Program-made: the position numbers and the translations under genes
Shown here: one piece after another, positions 54,160 through 57,551 of the stretch
How positions within the stretch are numbered: position 1 is the stretch's first letter
Layout: every line of letters starts with the position of its first letter
The notes under the pieces: model-generated
Database searches by the model: none
What the model saw: the letters and a program-made list of their open reading frames with translations, nothing else
Told to the model about the DNA's origin: nothing
NCBI RefSeq assembly: GCF_003290025.1
Contig: NZ_QNHG01000002.1
Coordinates: 289,787-347,337 of the forward strand
Direction of reading: 5' to 3'
Length of the DNA stretch: 57,551 nt
Source of the DNA: Pseudogemmobacter bohemicus
Lineage (GTDB): Bacteria > Pseudomonadota > Alphaproteobacteria > Rhodobacterales > Rhodobacteraceae

Positions 54160-54779
54160 TGGCGATTTCACTGGTTATCCTGCTGCATGGTGTCGGCAGT
54201 ATGGGCTCGAATATGGCGCCGCTGGCCTCTTACCTCGGCCGCGCTTTGCCCGGTATGGCCTTCGAGACCCCCGATGCGACCGAGCCGAATGATCTGAGTG
54301 ATTACGGTCATCAATGGTTCTCGGTTCGCGGTGTGACGGCTGAAAACCGCGCCGCCCGGGTCGAGGCCGTGCGGCCGGCTTTTGACGCGCTGATCCGCCG
54401 GCTGATTGCGAAGCACGGGCTGACGGATGCGCCGGAAAAGGTCGCCTTCCTGGGTTTTTCGCAAGGCACGATCATGGCGCTGGATGCGGTGGCCTCGGGG
54501 CGCTGGAACCCGGGCGCCGTGGCGGGGTTTTCGGGGCGGCTCGCGACCGGCGACCCGCTGATGCCCGCGCCGGATACCAGGGTGCTGCTGGTCCATGGCG
54601 ATGCCGATACCGCGATCCCGGTCAGCGAGTCTGCCAGCGCGTTTGCCCGGCTGCAGGCGGCGGGCATGGATGTCTCGCTGACGGTGTTCCCCGGACTGGG
54701 CCATTCGGTCAGCGAGGCGGGGCTGGATCTGGCGATCCGGCACCTGACGCGCCCTCTGACCGGGCCACTGATCGCCTGA
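54159..54779 (+). CDS. Alpha/beta hydrolase (phospholipase/carboxylesterase family)
   Basis: 206 residues with the nucleophile S101 in GFSQG, Asp in LLVHGDADTAIPV and His in GLGHSVSE, the catalytic triad of the esterase family. The substrate is unknown. The ATG shares one base with the transferase stop (TGATG); a GTG one codon earlier is possible. Confidence 0.9.
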   Translation: MAISLVILLHGVGSMGSNMAPLASYLGRALPGMAFETPDATEPNDLSDYGHQWFSVRGVTAENRAARVEAVRPAFDALIRRLIAKHGLTDAPEKVAFLGFSQGTIMALDAVASGRWNPGAVAGFSGRLATGDPLMPAPDTRVLLVHGDADTAIPVSESASAFARLQAAGMDVSLTVFPGLGHSVSEAGLDLAIRHLTRPLTGPLIA

Positions 54780-54781
54780 GA

Positions 54782-55837
54782 TCAGAGCGGTGACCAGTCT
54801 TCCGCCGGGCCGCTTTCCGGGATCAGATGCCAGCGGGCGCTGGTTCCGGCAAAGGCGGACTCGAACCGCGCGGGGCGCAGATCGCTGCCGGCGACCTCGC
54901 GGATGGCGATGGTGATGGTGTGGTCCGGGAAGGCACGGGCGGCCTCGCCATAGAGTTCCGGATCCTGCTCGCCGCTGTCACCGATCAGCAGAAAGCGGCG
55001 GGCGGGAAAGTCGCTCAGGATCTGCCGCAGCGTCGCGCCCTTATGCTCTGCCGTGCTGCCCTCACCGGGCAAGAGCCGGTTCCAGGTGGTGCTTTCGCGC
55101 AGGTGCAGGCTGCCCATCGGGAAGTCCTCCTCCCCGATAAACCCGAGCAGCGCCGGGGCCAGCTGGATCGGGCTTGACGACAGGTAGTGGAAGCTTGCCC
55201 CCACCTCGCGGGCCAGCCGCCGGTAAAGCGTGGCCATGCCGGGGGCGGGCTTGAACACTTCCATCAGGCTGCCGCGCAAGAGCGCACGCGTGTCGGCGAC
55301 ATTGCTGATCTTGATGGTGTCGTCGATATCCGAGATGATCGAAAGGCCTTCAGCCGCCACCAGATGGGCGATGCCGTCGAACCGCTCCTCAACCCCGCTC
55401 CGGGCGGTGTAAAAGCGGATCAGCCCGCCCTGGCCGGGCGCGGGAATCCTGATTCTTGCCGAGACGCGGCCACCGCGATCGGTGGCGGGCAGCTTGAATG
55501 CAGGAATGCCCGTGCCGTCAAAGCGGACCAGCAACTCTTTGCCGCGCTCGGAATCGGTCAGGAACCAGCGGCTGCGTTCGGTAAAAATCGCGCGGGTTTC
55601 CGGGCTTTCCGCGCCGGGATCGACGCCAAGCGCGGTGGTGAAGGCCAGCCTTGCACCGGGGCGGCGTTCGAACTCGAACACCCAGGCCTCGATACTGACC
55701 TCGACCGCGCCGAGGAGCAATTCGCGCGCATAGCCGGGCAGGAAAAGCACCGTCTCATCCGCTTTCAGCCCGCGCGCGGACAGCCGCCCGGGCAGTGCCG
55801 CCAGCCCGATCCCCGCCATAATGCTGCGCCGTGTCAT
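54782..55837 (-). CDS. App1-family phosphatidate phosphatase-like protein (DUF2183)
   Basis: 351 residues. The phosphatase motif is IISDIDDTIKIS, followed by YLSSSPIQLAP and RRFLLIGDSGEQD, the HAD-like series of this family. The N-terminus (MTRRSIMAGIGLAAL) looks like a signal, possibly twin-arginine. The ATG at 55837 is preferred among three consecutive ATG codons because GGAGGG lies nine bases before it. It converges on the hydrolase gene. Confidence 0.85.
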   Translation of the reverse strand: MTRRSIMAGIGLAALPGRLSARGLKADETVLFLPGYARELLLGAVEVSIEAWVFEFERRPGARLAFTTALGVDPGAESPETRAIFTERSRWFLTDSERGKELLVRFDGTGIPAFKLPATDRGGRVSARIRIPAPGQGGLIRFYTARSGVEERFDGIAHLVAAEGLSIISDIDDTIKISNVADTRALLRGSLMEVFKPAPGMATLYRRLAREVGASFHYLSSSPIQLAPALLGFIGEEDFPMGSLHLRESTTWNRLLPGEGSTAEHKGATLRQILSDFPARRFLLIGDSGEQDPELYGEAARAFPDHTITIAIREVAGSDLRPARFESAFAGTSARWHLIPESGPAEDWSPL

Positions 55838-55885
55838 CATCATCCACCCTCCGCCGGGGCATGATCGGCGCCGCATGGGCGCTGG

Positions 55886-57339
55886 TCAATCCGCGCTGTC
55901 ATCTGCCATCGGCAGGAAGATGCGGAAACTGGTGCCCTGGCCCTGGCGGCTGGCCACGTTCAGGCTGCCGCCCTGGCGGGTGATGAGGTTCTGGCAGATG
56001 GGCAGGCCGAGGCCGGTGCCGCCCTCGCGCCCGCGCGTGGTAAAGAACGGGTCAAAGGCGCGCTCCAGGATCGCGGCCTCCATTCCCGGGCCGTTATCTC
56101 TCAGCGTGATCACCACGCCGTCCTGCCCGTGTTCAGCGCCGTCTTCCAGTCGCAGCGTGATCTGCCCCCCTGCGGCATGGCCTGTACCGCATTCGAGATC
56201 AGGTTGATCAGCATCTGTTGCAGCTCATGCGGGTTCATCCGGATCTGGCGGGTGGAGCGGCTCTCCTCCTCCGGCACCACGCCGGAGCGGCTCAGCAGGT
56301 GGCAGATCAGCGGTTTCAGCCCCTGGATCGCGGCAGCGGGGTCGGTGCTGAGCAGCCCATCGGTGAATTCCTCGGGTCGGGCGAATTGCAACAGCTGCGC
56401 CACCAGGTTGTTGATGCGGCGGATCTGTTCGTCGATCAGCCGCAGTTCCGGCGCGGCCTCGGCCTCATGCTCGGCCAGCACCATCCGTACCACTTCCAGA
56501 TTGCCGGAAATCACCGCCAGCGGGTTGTTGATTTCATGCCTATCCCCGCCGTCACCTCGCCGATGGTGGCGAGTTTCTCGGCCAGGATCAGCTGGCGGCT
56601 GGTCGCCTGCAACGCCTGATTGGCGCGGGTCAGATCTTCTGTGCGTTCTTCGACCCGGGCATTCAGGTCCTGGTTCCGCCCGCGCAGCTCCTGCTCGCGG
56701 CATTCGAGCTGCGCCAGAAGCTGATCGAGATGGGCCGAGACAAGGGCGATTTCGCGCGCGCCGGCAACCGCGCCGGTTCGCGCGCCCATATCGCCGGCCT
56801 CGACCAGCGTGATCGTGTCGCGCATCGCGGCAATCGGGCGAAAGATGCCGCGCGCCCAGGTCAGGGCCAGCGGCACGAACAGACCGCAGACCAACAGGAA
56901 GGCGGCGCCGATCATCATCAGCGTCACCCGGCGGGCCTCGGTATAAGGCGCCTTCGGAATGCCGGCATAAAGCATCCCGACCCGGTTCCCCCGCACATCC
57001 GTCAGCGCCTCAGAGGCCGAGATATACCAGCCATTCACCACGAAGGCGGTGTCATGCCAGCCGCGCCCCTCGCCCCTCGCCCCTCGCCCGGCACCCGGGT
57101 CGGGACCTCGGCCGAGGCACGGGTGCCGATGGCGCGCGCCTCTCCGGTCGGGCGCAAAGTGGTCAATTGCGGGTATCGCCAAGGAAAAGCGAGATGATGC
57201 CGCGATTCAGCCCGTCATCCAGGGTCGCGGCCAGCGCAGTATTGCTGGCCGGATAGACCAGCGCCGAAACCTGGTCGATGAATTCTTCAGTGCGGTTCAA
57301 GAGGATACCGCCGACCAGCTTGCCTTTCATCCCGTCGGG
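55886..57339 (-). pseudogene. Sensor histidine kinase with several frameshifts and a missing 5' end
   Basis: Pieces in different frames join into one kinase. They are a sensor segment (LPDGMKGKLVGGILLNRTEEFIDQ), a membrane helix (LMMIGAAFLLVCGLFVPLAL), a HAMP region, a coiled coil (NARVEERTEDLTRANQAL), an H-box (HEINNPLAV), an N-box and a G-box (FDPFFTTR; GTGLGLPIC). Frame breaks are near 57164, in the 7-base repeat at 57064-57088, near 56536 and in a run of six G/C at 56165-56170. The gene stops matching at about 57.34 kb, where another gene begins on the other strand. It is either decayed or the sequence has indel errors. Confidence 0.78.
57064..57088. repeat. Heptanucleotide tandem repeat inside the kinase gene
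   Basis: GCCCCTC-type 7-base units repeat three times (minus strand GAGGGGC). Because 7 is not a multiple of 3, each change in copy number moves the frame. By my reading three copies are out of frame; one or four copies would join the two flanking kinase frames. Confidence 0.7.
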
Positions 57340-57340
57340 C

Positions 57341-57551
57341 AGCCTCGCGCAATATCTGGATGAGACCACGCCGAAGGATGTCACCCCGGGCCAGGTCAAT
57401 TACTGGAAGAACACGCCGAAATTCTTCATCTCCTATCTCAGGAACCAATACGGCAAACACGCCACCAAAGAGAACGACTTCGCCTTTGATCTTCTACCGA
57501 AATGGGATCGCAGCTATGATATGCTGGCCTATTTCGACATGATGTATACCC
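57341..57551 (+). CDS. Formate dehydrogenase-N-like alpha subunit, internal fragment
   Basis: An open frame running off the window end: SLAQYLDETTPKDVTPGQ, then VNYWKNTPKFFISYLRNQYG and LLPKWDRSYDMLAYFDMMYT. This resembles an internal part of the molybdopterin-containing large subunit of formate dehydrogenase-N/O. No start codon or N-terminal iron-sulfur region precedes it, so the gene begins abruptly within its middle. The rest is outside the window. Confidence 0.6.

Noticed and set aside
1-57551. CRISPR arrays, rRNA genes, intact insertion sequences
   Set aside because: No regularly spaced 25-40-base repeats with unique spacers, no rRNA-like sequence and no complete transposase were seen.

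Overview
The window looks like an alphaproteobacterial chromosome of the Rhodobacterales (Paracoccaceae-like). It is GC-rich. The order rho-mnmE-mnmG-rsmG-parA-parB-hemW-rdgB-rph-hrcA-grpE-mutS, and a mitofilin (Mic60) plus hemY pair downstream of hemD, are typical of that group as I know it. Three parS-like sites around parAB suggest the left end is near the replication origin. No species can be named from the sequence alone.

Layout. 1-32 kb is conserved housekeeping DNA. It holds transcription termination and tRNA modification (rho, mnmE, mnmG), rsmG, chromosome partitioning (parA, parB, parS), heme insertion (hemW), nucleotide sanitation and RNA processing (rdgB, rph), heat-shock control (hrcA, grpE) and mismatch repair (mutS). 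It continues with malic enzyme, argG, ilvA, an Hpt protein opposite a receiver-PP2C phosphatase, ahcY, a transporter, an EVE/YciI/gpsA/tsaD operon, and hemD-mic60-hemY. A tRNA-Thr(CGT) gene at 32.14-32.22 kb closes this block.

32.2-46.3 kb is a compact phage-derived element. It has a complete HK97-type head and packaging set: terL, terS, HNH, connector, a protease-capsid fusion and portal. It also has a primase-helicase, AlpA/excisionase-like, MerR-like and XRE-like regulators, and a ladder of small overlapping genes. Near its far end are a two-gene module behind a palindromic promoter and the last 74 codons of a tyrosine integrase. I see no tail, baseplate, holin or endolysin gene. This gene content matches a capsid-forming phage-inducible chromosomal island (a satellite that makes its own heads and borrows tails) better than an ordinary prophage. 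It is the most interesting system in the window. The integrase is cut short and no attR was found, so the island is probably stranded.

46.3-50.63 kb is a graveyard of truncated accessory genes: a decapitated primase-helicase, two truncated hypothetical genes, a 3' tRNA-Arg-like fragment, a frameshifted dCTP deaminase-like gene and a 5'-truncated HELGH metallopeptidase. It ends abruptly inside an Lrp/AsnC regulator gene, which marks the right edge of the foreign DNA.

50.6-57.5 kb returns to chromosomal genes: a LysR regulator, a DODA-type dioxygenase, DoxX, a glutathionyl-hydroquinone reductase-like transferase, a serine hydrolase and an App1-type phosphatase. The end is disturbed. A sensor kinase carries four frame breaks, one at a 7-bp tandem repeat. 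It is cut off at about 57.34 kb by an internal piece of a formate dehydrogenase-N-like alpha subunit on the other strand.
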